DNA of 27,589 bases from Ideonella sp. (GTDB lineage Bacteria; Pseudomonadota; Gammaproteobacteria; Burkholderiales; Burkholderiaceae_C). Positions 8,043 to 16,796 of the stretch are shown piece by piece. The position numbers were made by a program, and so were the translations under genes. How positions within the stretch are numbered: the first letter of the stretch is position 1; each line of letters opens with the position of its first letter. The stretch lies in assembly GCA_016721465.1 (NCBI GenBank), contig JADKIA010000023.1, forward strand, positions 1 through 27,589, given 5' to 3'. The notes under the pieces are model-generated. The model was not told where the DNA came from and ran no database searches. It was given only the letters and a program-made list of their open reading frames with translations.

Positions 8043-9242
8043 TCACCGGGCCCGCGTCGCCGGGCAATCCACCGCCAGCTGCATGCCATCGCCATGGGGC
8101 ACGCCGAGCACGCGCAGCGCGGCCTGGATGCCACCGAGCGCACCCAGGATCAGCGCCGGGTTCTGGTCGCCCAGGTGGCCGATGCGGAAGCCCTTGCCGG
8201 TGAGCGGGCCCAGCGCGCCGGCGATGGCCACCTGGAAGCGGTTGCGGGCCACGCTGCGCAGCGTGTCGATGTCGAATCCCGGCGGCATCGAGATGGTGGT
8301 GACGGACACCGAGCGCGAGGCCGGATCGCGCGCAAAGAAGTCCAGCGCACCGCCGTGCGCCAGCCCTCGATGGCGGCGTGCACGGTGTCGGCCAGCAGGC
8401 GATGACGCGCAAAGACAGCGTCCTCGCCTTCCAGGAAGATCAGCTCGAGTGCGGCCTCCAGCGCCATCATCAGGTTCTGCGGCGCGGTGCCGCAGAACTT
8501 GCGGTACGACAGCTCGCTGGTGCGCGGCCGCCAGTCCCAATAGAAGCGCGGGCCGGGATTGCGCGCGGCCACGGCGCTGGCGGCGGCGTCCACCGCCACG
8601 ATGCCGAGCCCGGGCGGCGTCATCAGGGCCTTTTGCGAGGCGCTCAACACCACGTTGGCGCGCAGTGCGGGCATGTCGATCGGCGCGGCGCCGAGCGAGG
8701 CTTACGGCGTCCACCACGAACAGCGCGGGGTGGCCAGTGGCGTCGATGGCGGCACGCAGCCGGCCAGGTCGGTGCTGACGCTGCTGGAGGTGTCGGTGTG
8801 CACGGTGGCACGGCCACGATGCGCTGCTCGCGGTCCTCGCGCAAGGCCTGCACAACGGCGTCCACGTCGATGGGCCAGCCTTCGCGCCAGGGCGTGCGCA
8901 CCACCGCGCGGCCGAGCGCCTCAGTCTGACGGCCCAGGATTCACTGAAGTGCCCGGTGCCCGGGATCAACACGCTGCCACCGGGCGGCACCAGGTTTTCC
9001 ACCACCGCCTCCCAGGCGCCGTGGCCGTTGCTGGCGTAGAAGTAGACGTTGGCCGCATCCGCCTTCAGCAGCCGCCGGATGCCGTGCTCACAGGCGGCGA
9101 TGTTGGCATCCACCCGTGGGTCGCCCAGGTCCATGGGCTGGCGGCGCAGGGCATCCAGCACGGCCTCCGGCAGCGGCGTGGGGCCGGGTGAGTGCAGCAG
9201 GCGACGGCCAGGGATGCGGGTGGAGTCGATGGAATGGACCAT
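8043..9242 (-). CDS. Class V aminotransferase, alanine/serine-glyoxylate aminotransferase family, frame-broken
   Basis: This fold-type I PLP enzyme would transfer an amino group from Ala or Ser to glyoxylate or a related keto acid. From ATG 9242 (MVHSIDSTRIPGRRLLHSPG) the family opening GPTPLPEAVLDALRRQPMDL is followed by NVYFYASNGHGAWEAVVENL, SVLIPGTGHFSESWA, RTPWREGWPIDVDAVVQAL, HPALFVVDAVSL, the PLP-lysine segment VLSASQKALMTPPGLG, FYWDWRPRTSELSYRKFCGT, QNLMMALEAALELI, and the C-terminal SVSVTTISMPPGFD, RFQVAIAGALGPLTGKGFRI, GHLGDQNPALILGALGG. About 400 residues is the normal size. Two stretches are shifted out of frame and later restored. The exact amino donor cannot be told from sequence. 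Confidence 0.85.
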   Translation of the reverse strand: MVHSIDSTRIPGRRLLHSPGPTPLPEAVLDALRRQPMDLGDPRVDANIAACEHGIRRLLKADAANVYFYASNGHGAWEAVVENLVPPGGSVLIPGTGHFSESWAVRLRRSAARWCARPGAKAGPSTWTPLCRPCARTASSASWPCHRAHRHLQQRQHRPGRLRAAIDATGHPALFVVDAVSLARRRADRHARTARQRGVERLAKGPDDAARARHRGGGRRRQRRGRAQSRPALLLGLAAAHQRAVVPQVLRHRAAEPDDGAGGRTRADLPGRRGRCLCASSPAGRHRARRHRGLAHGGALDFFARDPASRSVSVTTISMPPGFDIDTLRSVARNRFQVAIAGALGPLTGKGFRIGHLGDQNPALILGALGGIQAALRVLGVPHGDGMQLAVDCPATRAR

Positions 9243-9410
9243 GGCATGCGGGGGCGGGGTGACCCTGCATGGTAAGGGCTGGTGGTGGTACCGCCGGTAT
9301 CGCCAGGGCCACTTGCGAGACGGCTTGGATGGGCAGCAACGCCCTGCCTCTATGCTGAGGCCTTGGCTCCAGTCTTGGGGCTGGTGCGGCGGCATCAGGG
9401 TGCCGCGGTC

Positions 9411-10499
9411 ATGGAGAGCATGATGAGCAAGACACTGCGTTTGTCTGAAAAATGGTTTCACCGCGGGCTGTGGCTGGTGGCTTTGGTGTTCGCCTGGTTC
9501 CTGGTGGGACTGGGCGACGGTCGTGGGCGACCTGCCGCAAGTGGAGCGCCAGCGCAAGCTCGAAGACTTCCTGGACCCCTAGCGGGCGCCCGTGCTCAAG
9601 CAGGCCATCCTGTCCGCTCAGCTCGCGGGCAGGACGCGCAGGCCGCGCTCGACCAGGCGCAATTGGGCCACCAGGCGGCAGGGGCGAACAACCGCGCAGC
9701 GCGCGAAACCTTCGCCAATTGGGTGGCGACGCGAAAGGCCACCGAGCGACCCGAACGGGATGAGGAGTTGCTGGCCCGAACGCGCCAGCTGGATGAATTG
9801 CGTCGGGCCGAACGCACGGCGCTGGCGGGTGTGGAAGCGCAACAGAAGCCGCGCTGGACGCGCGGCAGGCTGAACAACGGGCGCGGACGGAACTGAAGGC
9901 GTTGGAGTCGCAGGCCCGTACCGCATTGGCCAGCGCCCAGCGGGCGCAGGAGCTGCGGGTGTTTGGCTACCGCCTGGCGCTGACCCTGCCGTTGCTGGGG
10001 TGGCCGGATGGCTGTTTGCGAAGAAGCGCACGAGCCCGTATTGGCCGTTCGTATGGGGTTTCATATTCTTCGCGTTGTTTGCCTTCTTCGTGGAACTGGT
10101 GCCCTATCTGCCCAGCTACGGTGGCTATGTTCGTTACCTGGTCGGCATCGTGCTGACCTTGTTGGGAGGGCGCTACGCGATCCAGGCGCTGCAGGGCTAC
10201 TTGCAGCGCCAACAGCAAGCCGAGGCTCAGCCAGCGCCACTGCGCCAACGTGAGATGGACTACGACCTGGCCCAAACGCGCATGACCAAGGGGTGTGCCC
10301 TGGCTGCGAGCGGGCGGTGGAGATCAAGGACAGCAAGACCGACTTCTGCCCCCACTGCGGCCTGTGCCTGTTTGACCATTGTGGCCGCTGCGACGCGCGC
10401 AAGAACGCGTTTGCGCGCTATTGCTTTTCCTGCGGTGCTTCGGCCCTGCAGCCGGCCGCAGGCGATGTGCCGATGCCCAAGCCCGCCGTGCTGCTGTGA
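9411..10499 (+). CDS. Membrane protein with coiled coil and C-terminal double zinc ribbon, frame-broken
   Basis: Starting at ATG 9411 (in-frame ATGs at 9420 and 9423 are alternatives) the joined product of about 360 residues has a first membrane segment (GLWLVALVFAWFLVGLG), a long charged Ala/Gln/Arg region of coiled-coil type (RDEELLARTRQLDELRRAER and RTALASAQRAQEL), three further membrane segments (LALTLPLLGVAGWLF, WPFVWGFIFFALFAFFVEL, YLVGIVLTLLGGRYAI), then a cytoplasmic tail with four CxxC pairs (CPGC, CPHC, CGRC, CFSC) forming a double zinc ribbon. Similar proteins occur in Comamonadaceae without an established function. A base seems lost in the G run at about 10290, just before CPGC, which makes the zinc ribbon fall out of frame. 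Confidence 0.7.
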
Positions 10500-10608
10500 T
10501 CGGTGGGCCTCGGGCATGGGTGCACCAGCGCGGTGCCCCGTCGACAGCCCCGTGTCGGCCGGCGGGTTTATGCTCGCCGCCAACCCTTTTTCAAGCCAGG
10601 ACTGCCCC

Positions 10609-11637
10609 ATGAGCAACCCCATTCCCGCCACCCTGATCCCCGGGGACGGCATCGGCCCGGAGATCGTCGACGCCACGCTGGCCGCGCTGGACGCGCTGAA
10701 GGCACCCTTCGTCTGGGACCGCCAGATTGCCGGCCTGGAAGGCGTGACCACCGCCGGTGACCCGCTGCCCAAGGCCACGCTGGACAGCATCCGCCGCACG
10801 CGCCTGGCGCTGAAGGGCCCGCTGGAGACCCCGTCCGGCGGCGGCTACCGCAGCTCGAACGTGCGTCTGCGCGAGGAATTCAAGCTCTACGCCAACCTGC
10901 GGCCGGCGCTCACGGTAGTGCCTGGCGGCCGCTTCGACAACATCGACCTGGTGGTGGTGCGCGAGAACCTCGAGGGCTTGTACATCGGCCACGAGCACTA
11001 TGTGCAGATCGATGACGACCCGCACGCCGTGGCCATGGCCACCGGCATCAACACGCGCGCGGGCTGCCGGCGCATCCTGGAATTTGCGTTCGAGCACTCC
11101 ATTGCCACGGGCCGCAAGAAGATCACCGTGGTGCACAAGGCCAACATCATGAAGGCGCTGACGGGCATCTTCAAGGAAACCGCTGAAGCGATGTACGAGG
11201 CCAAGTACAAGGGCAAGATCCAGTTCGAGACCGTGATCGTGGACGCCTGCGCGATGAAGCTGGTGCTCAACCCCTGGCAGTTCGACGTGATCGTCACCAC
11301 CAACCTGTTCGGCGACATCCTGTCCGACCTGGTGGCCGGCCTGGTCGGCGGCCTGGGCATGGCGCCAGGCGCCAACATCGGTGCCGACGCGGCGATCTTC
11401 GAGGCCGTGCACGGCTCGGCGCCGGACATCGCGGGGCAAGGCAAGGCCAACCCGGTGGCGCTGATGCTGGCTGCCGCGATGATGCTCGACCACGTCCAGC
11501 GCACCGACCTGGCCACGCGCCTGCGTCAAGGCCTCTCGGCCACGCTCAACATCGACCAGGTGCGCACCGGCGACCTGGGGGCCAGCCCCAGCACCGCGCA
11601 GTTCACCCAGGCACTGGTGGCGCGGCTGAAGGCTTGA
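10609..11637 (+). CDS. Isocitrate dehydrogenase, NAD-type
   Basis: An intact 342-residue frame. It catalyses oxidative decarboxylation of isocitrate to 2-oxoglutarate in the TCA cycle. Visible features are LIPGDGIGPEI at residues 9-19, the substrate-binding ETPSGGGYRSSNVRLREEF with its Ser and Arg residues, NLRPAL, the VVVRENLEGLYIGHEH catalytic Tyr segment, VHKANIMK with the catalytic Lys, NLFGDILSDLVAGLVGGLG with metal-binding Asp residues, and HGSAPDIAGQGKANP. The Asp-Ile after HGSAP, instead of the Lys-Tyr of NADP enzymes such as E. coli Icd, indicates NAD as cofactor. The length also fits the short NAD-type homologues. The start follows a 109-base gap and has only a weak ribosome site (CCAGGA). 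Confidence 0.96.
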   Translation: MSNPIPATLIPGDGIGPEIVDATLAALDALKAPFVWDRQIAGLEGVTTAGDPLPKATLDSIRRTRLALKGPLETPSGGGYRSSNVRLREEFKLYANLRPALTVVPGGRFDNIDLVVVRENLEGLYIGHEHYVQIDDDPHAVAMATGINTRAGCRRILEFAFEHSIATGRKKITVVHKANIMKALTGIFKETAEAMYEAKYKGKIQFETVIVDACAMKLVLNPWQFDVIVTTNLFGDILSDLVAGLVGGLGMAPGANIGADAAIFEAVHGSAPDIAGQGKANPVALMLAAAMMLDHVQRTDLATRLRQGLSATLNIDQVRTGDLGASPSTAQFTQALVARLKA

Positions 11638-11680
11638 CGCCGGACAAGTCGAGGCGCCTTCTTTCTGCTTCACTGAGGGT

Positions 11681-11710
11681 GTGTCCTGGGCCGATCGGCC
11701 AGCAGGACAC
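11681..11710. terminator. Strong 30-base hairpin after the isocitrate dehydrogenase gene
   Basis: GTGTCCTG (11681-11688) pairs perfectly with CAGGACAC (11703-11710), and the loop holds a second self-complementary block GGCCGATCGGCC (11689-11700). It starts 43 bases after the dehydrogenase stop and ends 46 bases before the next ATG. There is no following T tract, so it may be a Rho-assisted terminator or an mRNA-stabilising or regulatory leader of the cytochrome gene. Confidence 0.5.
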
Positions 11711-11756
11711 CGGGCCCGACGGCCGACGCCGTCAACGCAGAGCAGAAGGAATTGCC

Positions 11757-12183
11757 ATGAAAGCTTCCAAGCCCACTCGCCTCGCACACTGGACACTGCT
11801 GCTGGCTGGCGTGGCCGCCGCGGTGCTGATGCCACTGGCCGCTGCAAAGGCAGCCACGCCGGCCGAGCTGCTGGCCGGCTACACCAAGGCGGCGGGGGCC
11901 CCTGCCTCGGCCGAGCGGGGCCAAGCTGTTCACCACCCAGGGCAAGGGCGACTTCGAATGGAGCTGCTCCACCTGCCACACGGGTGACCCTACCAAGCTT
12001 GGCAAGCACGCGATCTCGGGCAAGGCGATTCCGCCGTTGGCGCCATCGGCCAACAAGGAGCGGTTCACCGCCCGCAACAAAACGGAGTTCCACTTCAACC
12101 TGAACTGCAAGGACGTGCTCACCCGCGAGTGCACCGCGGCAGAGAAGGCCGACGTGATGGCCTGGCTGCTGACTTTCAAGTAG
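11757..12183 (+). CDS. DUF1924-family monohaem cytochrome c, one frameshift
   Basis: The ATG at 11757 has a good ribosome site (GAAGGA at 11745-11750). The N-terminus is a Sec signal peptide (HWTLLLAGVAAAVLMPLAAA ending near AKA), followed by ATPAELLAGYTKAAGAPASAE, the conserved opening of DUF1924 proteins. At about 11919, in GCGGGGCCAAG, the frame slips. The continuation reads KLFTTQGKGDFEWSCSTCHTG with the CSTCH haem site, then GKAIPPLAPSAN, FTARNKTEFHFNLNCKDVL and TAAEKADVMAWLLTFK, stopping at TAG 12181-12183. The product would be a periplasmic c-type cytochrome of about 140 residues. Usual partners (cytochrome b and dihaem cytochrome c) are not adjacent. The slip is at a homopolymer, so it is probably a base-calling error. 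Confidence 0.87.
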
Positions 12184-12207
12184 CGCGTCCGGCCAGGCCG
12201 AACGCGC
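12183..12207. terminator. Bidirectional hairpin between convergent genes
   Basis: An 11-base stem with one C/A mismatch (GCGCGTCCGGC 12183-12193 with GCCGAACGCGC 12197-12207) and a 3-base loop sits exactly between the DUF1924 stop and the stop of the convergent gamma-glutamyltransferase gene at 12214. It lacks a T tract but is very stable and well placed to end transcription from both sides. Confidence 0.5.
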
Positions 12208-12213
12208 CCCGGG

Positions 12214-14171
12214 TCAGGGCTTGAACACGTCGCCCAGCACCACGCCTTCCCGGCGCGGGTCGGCGCCGCCCTCGTAGTAGCGGTAGCCTGCCGGCGCCGT
12301 GCGCACCACGATGGTGGACAGCCCGCTGGACTGCTGGGCGGTGTTCACCGTGTGGCCCAGCGCCTTCAGCCCGGTGATCAGCGTGTCGTTGGCGCCGCTG
12401 TTCGTGATGTCCACGTTCGGGTGCTCGCTGCCGACGTTGGTGCTGGGGCTGTTGGCCGCGCCGAAATCGACCATCGACGTGGCCTGTTGCGCGTCCATGC
12501 CCCAGTCGAGCACCCCCGACCAGCGTCTTGCCCACGTACTGGATGATGGTCGAGCCGCCGGGCGAGCCGGTGCTCATCAGGAAGTCACCGCGCTGGCCGC
12601 CGCTCTGCGTGAACACCAGCGTGGGTGACATCGAACTGCGCGGGCGTTTGCCGGCGGCCACGCGGTTGGCGATCGGCACCCCCGGCCGCGTCGGCGGGCG
12701 CGGCCGAGAAATCGGTGAGCTGGTTGTTCAGGATGAAGCCGCCCTTGGCCGTGTGGAAGGCCCCAAAGCCCGATTCCACCGTGGTGGTCATGGTGACCAC
12801 ATTGCCCTGGCCATCCACCACCGACAGGTGAGTGGTGCCGTTCTCGGCAATGGGTGGCGAGTTGCCCAGCGGCACGGCACCCAGGTCGCCCGGTTGTGCG
12901 GTGCCCAGGCTCTTGGTCAGGCTGATCAACGCGGCGCGCTGCTTCAGGTAGGTGGCGTCCAGCATCTTGGCCGGGCTGCCGCCAGGCAATGGAACGAAAT
13001 CCGTGTCGGCCACGTACTTGTCGCGGTCGGCATAGGCCAAACGTTGGGCCTCGCTGACCAGGTGCACGCCCATCACGGTGGGCTTGCCGCCATTGATGTC
13101 CATGGCGGTGGGCTTGTGCGGTGCAAGGTCGAAGTTGGACAGGATGCCCAGGGTCTGCGCCACCGCGATGCCGCCCGACGACGGCGGCCCCATGCCGCAA
13201 ACCTGATAGCCGCGGTAGTTGGCGCACACCGCGTCGCGCTTCTTGGCGCGGTAGGCCGCCAGGTCGGCCAGCGTGGTCAGGCCCGGCGTGATGCCGCCCG
13301 TCGTGTCGCCGATCTTGTCGATGATGTCCTGCGCGATGGGGCCGGTGTAGAAGGCGTTGATGCCGCCATCGGCGATGGCCTTGAAGGTGGCGGCCAATGC
13401 GGGGCTCTTGAGCAAAGTGCCGGCGGCCTTGCCGGTGCCGTCGGCATTGAGGAAGTAGGCCTTGGCGTCGGGGTCGCGCGTGAGCGGGTGGCCGAACCGG
13501 CGATGGACGCGGCCATGCGCGGGCTGATCTTGAAGCCGTCGGTGGCGATCTGGATGGCCGGGTCGAACAACTCCTTCCAGCTCAGCTTGCCGGCGTCCTT
13601 GTGGGCCGTGTCCAGCATCTGCAGCACGCCAGGCGTGCCGATGGAGCGGCCGCTGGCGCGCGCATTGGGCAGGGCGTGGTTTGTTGCGTGGCACTGATCC
13701 GCCGCAGGTAGTTCTCCGGTGGCGGCGGCCGGCGCGGTTTCGAGGCCATCGTAGGACATCACCGTCTTGGCCTTGGCGTTGTAGTGCAGCATGAAGGCGC
13801 CGCCTCCGATGCCCGACGATTGCGGCTCCACCAGGTTCAGCACCATCTGCACGGCCACCGCCGCGTCCACGGCGCTGCCGCCTTTCTTCAGCACGTCGCA
13901 GCCGGCCTTGGTGGCCAGCGGGTTGTTGGCCACCACCATGAAGCTGCGCGATGGCACCGCAGCCTTGCTGGCAAAGCCGGTGGCGATCTCGGGCGACGTT
14001 CTCGCCCGGCGTGCCGGGGTTGTAGACCACGCCGCTCGGCGAGGTCTGCAGGCAGGCATTGGCCGTGACCTCATCGTCGCCGCCACAGCCGGCCAGGCCG
14101 GCGGCCAGCAGTGCCGGCAGCAGGGCCGGCCAAGTTTGCATCCATGGTCTCGTCGGGGTCTTGGGGCTCAT
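12214..14171 (-). CDS. ggt: Gamma-glutamyltransferase, lipoprotein-type precursor, frame-broken
   Basis: This N-terminal nucleophile hydrolase cleaves or transfers the gamma-glutamyl group of glutathione and related peptides in the periplasm. ATG 14171 (MSPKTPTRPWMQTW) leads into a hydrophobic stretch ending in a lipobox LAGC, so the precursor is probably a lipoprotein. Joined readings give SFMVVANNPLATKAGCDVLK, GGSAVDAAVAVQMVLNLVEP, SSGIGGGAFMLHYNA, GRSIGTPGVLQML, GMGPPSSGGIAVAQTLGIL, and at the subunit junction NGTTHLSVVDGQGNVVTMTT with the catalytic Thr. The C-terminus has GVLDWGMDAQQATSM and GYRYYEGGADPRREG. About 650 codons is within family range. Frame breaks lie near 14000, 13495, 12680 and 12515. 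The usual Arg in the DGRETAP segment reads Leu. Confidence 0.93.
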
Positions 14172-14193
14172 GCGTGGTCCTCGCGTCGGCGGC

Positions 14194-14292
14194 GCCGCAG
14201 CGCAGCGCTGCGGCGGGTTGATGTGTTCCGCATTGGGCATCGCCACCGCTCGAGCGACAAGCCGGGCATACCCGGGCCGGGCCACGCCCGGG
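14194..14292. repeat. Two GC-rich hairpins between the propeller gene and the ggt gene
   Basis: In the 206-base gap 14172-14377, GCCGCAGC (14194-14201) pairs with GCTGCGGC (14207-14214), and CCCGGGC (14271-14277) pairs with GCCCGGG (14286-14292). On the - strand the second lies about 85 bases after the propeller stop, and the first lies 23 bases before the ggt start. They could terminate one transcript and shape the leader of the next. No T tract follows either. Confidence 0.3.
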
Positions 14293-14377
14293 CCGCCCGC
14301 CAGGTCGGCGCAGTGCACTCGCTCGCGCCGCCGATCGCACGACGAGGCCGCCATGCCGATCGCGGGTGGCGGCCAGG

Positions 14378-15620
14378 TCAGCCGGGCAGGCGCGCCGGCT
14401 TCACGCCGCGCCAATCGCGGAACACATCGATGTCCACGCCGTCGGGGTAGTTCAGCAGCCCGGGCTTGTGGCCCTTGACGCCCAGCTCGCCGTATTGCCA
14501 GATGATGGCCTTGGTCTGCCGGTCGACCACGATCACGCGGTCGTGCAGGTCGTCGACGATCAGGATGTCGCCGGTGTCGGGCAGCTCGCGCGCGATGGAC
14601 GGATGGTCCAGCGCCTTGTCGCCGTCCTTGACGAAGTATTCCCAGGTGGGTTTGCCGGTGGCGGGGTCGAAGATCACCACGCGGCCGGGTTTGCTGAAGT
14701 CGGCCACGATCACCTGCTTGCCGTCCACGGTGGGAAAGGCATCGGACGGATAGCGGATGTTGGGGGCACGCACGCTCCACAGCACCTTGCCCTCGCGCGT
14801 GATGCGCGAGATCCAGGCGTCGGTGATCTCGCTGACCAGGATGTCGCCGTTGGCCATCGGCGTGGCGCCGTTGGGCCAGGCCAGTTGCTGCGGTGGCTTG
14901 TGCTTGCACTGGCCGGGTTGGCCCCATTGCGTGACCACCGCGTTGGTCTTGGGGTCGATGATCAGCACACGGCAATTGCGGATGTCGGCGGTGAGGAACT
15001 TGCCGTCGTCGAGCAGGTGCGAGTCATCGGGGTAGTTGAGCAGGCCGTCGCTGCTGCCGCGGCGGTCGGGCACGCCGTAGGTCCAGGTCACCACCTTCTT
15101 CTCGTAGTCGACGATGTGCAGGTCGAAGTTGTCCTCCTCGCTCACCGCCAGCTGCTTGCCGTCGGCCGAGAAGTTCACGTCCTCGTTGCCGCGGTAGTAG
15201 GCCAGGCTGGGTGAGGGGAACTCCCCAGACGATGCGCTTGTCCGGCGCCACTTCGATCAGGCGGTTGTTGCGCCGGTCGGCGATGACGATCGGGTAGGGC
15301 AGCGGCTTGCCCCACGAGGCCACGGGCTTGGCGCGGTTGCCAGTGACCGGGGGGATGGGCAAGGGCGCGACGCCGCTGGAGACAATGCCCGCGCCGATCA
15401 TCTCGGCCGTCACCTGCACGGCCACGCCCGGCGCCTTGGACGCCTTGGGCGCATTGCCGGCCTTGGTGCCTCTGGCGCCCTGGTCGGCAGTGCGCGCGAC
15501 CGCGCTGGCCGGAGCGGCCGGGTCGGCGGCCCAGGTCAGGGCCGGCATGGCCAGGATGGCCGCGAGCGCAAGGCCCAGGGCCGGGCGGGGTGTGACGGTG
15601 GGGCAATGGGTGGACGACAT
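14378..15620 (-). CDS. Exported NHL/PQQ-like beta-propeller protein, one frameshift
   Basis: From ATG 15620 (MSSTHCPTVTPRPALG) a Sec signal peptide (LGLALAAILAMPALTWAAD) precedes an Ala/Lys/Pro-rich linker. A repeat-rich domain follows: PYPIVIADRRNNRLIEVAPD, SADGKQLAVSEEDNFDLHIV, LTADIRNCRVLIIDPKTNAV, PNGATPMANGDILVSEITDA, GKQVIVADFSKPGRVVIFDP, TGDILIVDDLHDRVIVVDRQ. The repeated D/R-N-V-x-D pattern is that of six- or seven-bladed NHL or PQQ-type propellers. No catalytic residues or known ligand are evident, so only a periplasmic propeller can be claimed. The frame breaks once, near 15225, where an extra G in TGGGGAG explains the shift exactly. The gap to the carbonic anhydrase upstream is 107 bases. 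Confidence 0.78.
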
Positions 15621-15727
15621 GCGCAGGTGCGAATCGGTGGATGAAGCCGGCACCATGCCCCATCGCCCCGGCGGCTGCGTTGATGGCCCGCAAGCGCCGC
15701 GGCATTGGCCTGCGCCACGGCGCCGAA

Positions 15728-15887
15728 TCAGCCGCCTTCGCTCACCACCCGGCCATGCAAGGGCTGCACCGGCCGCGCATTGGGTGGAAACAAGGCCCTT
15801 CAGCTGGGCCAGCTGCGCTGCAGACAGCGTGAGCGGCTGCTTCATCACCAGCCACACCACGCCCTCGGTGCAAGGCGGCGCAGTGAG
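15728..15887 (-). pseudogene. Alpha-carbonic anhydrase, C-terminal fragment cut off by an IS insertion
   Basis: The - strand reads LTAPPCTEGVVWLVMKQPLT directly from the insertion edge. TAPPCTEGVVW contains the conserved active-site Thr and the substrate-pocket segment of alpha-carbonic anhydrases. It continues SAAQLAQLKGL and, after a one-base shift near 15800, FPPNARPVQPLHGRVVSEGG with TGA at 15730-15728. It joins exactly onto the N-terminal fragment at 17178-17785 (…HYRYDGSL + TAPPCTEG…) once the 1290-base insertion is removed. On its own it has no start and cannot make an enzyme. Confidence 0.88.
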
Positions 15888-15897
15888 ACATCCTGGG

Positions 15898-16796
15898 TCA
15901 ACCTCCCTGTGTCGAGGCAAGCGCGAGAGCGCTGCCGTGAAGGGCCGGGTCGTAGTGTTTGCGGTCAGTCCATGCACGCCAGATTACGCGCAGCCAAGCT
16001 CTAGCCAAGATGCGGATGGTGAACTGTTCGATGCGACGCGTGAGCTCGGTGATCTGAGTCACGATGGGCGCGAGCACAGCCACCTGTGCACGCACGACCT
16101 CGGCCATGGCCTGCTCGGTGTGCGCACCCACGTGGCCGGTGGCCGCGGCACGCAGCCTGGCGAGCAGGTCGGCGGCGCTGCGCCGACCACTGTAGTGCTG
16201 GGCCTTGCAGAAGCGCTGCAGCTGCGCTTCGGTCAGTCGCTTGGCAGACAGGGGCGGGGTAGCGCCGCAGGAAGGCCACGCGATCGGCGAGGCCTCGGCG
16301 AAGATCACTGCGGCGCCAGGCCGAACGCCTGCAAGGTGCTGGTGAGCTGGTTGGCTGCAGCGACGCGAGCCGCCACCAGTCATCACGCGAACGCACCAGG
16401 GCACGCAGCGCGCGGACGTCATCGGACTGCGGGGCCAGTGCACGCCAGCGGTGACCGTCGGTGCGCGCAGGTCAGCCAGCAGGTAGGCATCGCTGGCGTC
16501 GCTCTTGGCACCGTGGCTGCAGTAGCGAGGGCGGCTGGCCTGACGGCGTTGGGGTGGATCGGGAAGACCTCGTGCCGGCCTCCACCAGCGCATCGACGAT
16601 CAGGCCCGAAGGACGCTCGATGGCGATGCGCAGGCGCTGGCCGTGGCGAGCCAGGCGGCGCATCAACTCGGCCAGGCCGTCGCGATCGTGGGTGACCTGA
16701 AGCGATCGAGCCGCGCCGGCGCCGTCGATGAGGCACACCGCATGGGTGTGCACGCCCCAGCCCAGCAAGCACTGCAGCAGAAGCATCGTTGCTCAT
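15898..16796 (-). pseudogene. IS110-family transposase/recombinase with internal deletion and frameshifts
   Basis: From ATG 16796 (MSNDASAAVLAGLG) the DEDD RuvC-like N-terminal domain is clear: GVHTHAVCLIDGAGAARSLQ, LAELMRRLARHGQRLRIAIE with RPSGLIVDALVEAGHEVFPI, PNAV, HGAKSDASDAYLLADL, DDVRALRALVR-like text, TEAQLQRFCKAQHYSGRRSA, HTEQAMAEVVRAQVAVLAPI and VTQITELTRRIEQFTI. It then jumps straight to the extreme C-terminus of the family, IRILARAWLRVIWRAWTDRK and HYDPALHGSALAL, with stop TGA 15900-15898. The Transposase_20 domain with the catalytic Ser, about 120-130 residues, is missing. Several frame changes occur as well. The protein cannot be an active recombinase by itself. Confidence 0.85.

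Noticed and set aside
1..10500. Reading the frame-broken genes as a decaying, pseudogene-rich island
   Set aside because: The breaks affect unrelated genes, including a whole operon, cluster at base runs and leave motifs intact. Sequencing error explains this more simply.
10000..11637. A 545-codon frame that appears to fuse a membrane domain to isocitrate dehydrogenase
   Set aside because: The zinc-ribbon part of the membrane protein lies in another frame and ends at 10499, and the dehydrogenase has its own start at 10609 at the normal N-terminus. The fusion comes from a missing base near 10293.
10591..12093. A 500-codon - strand frame opposite isocitrate dehydrogenase
   Set aside because: It is the antisense of an intact, well-recognised gene and has no coherent domain.
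12585..14975. A 796-codon frame on the - strand
   Set aside because: Only parts of it are the real gamma-glutamyltransferase frame. The rest runs through the propeller gene and the intergenic region out of frame.
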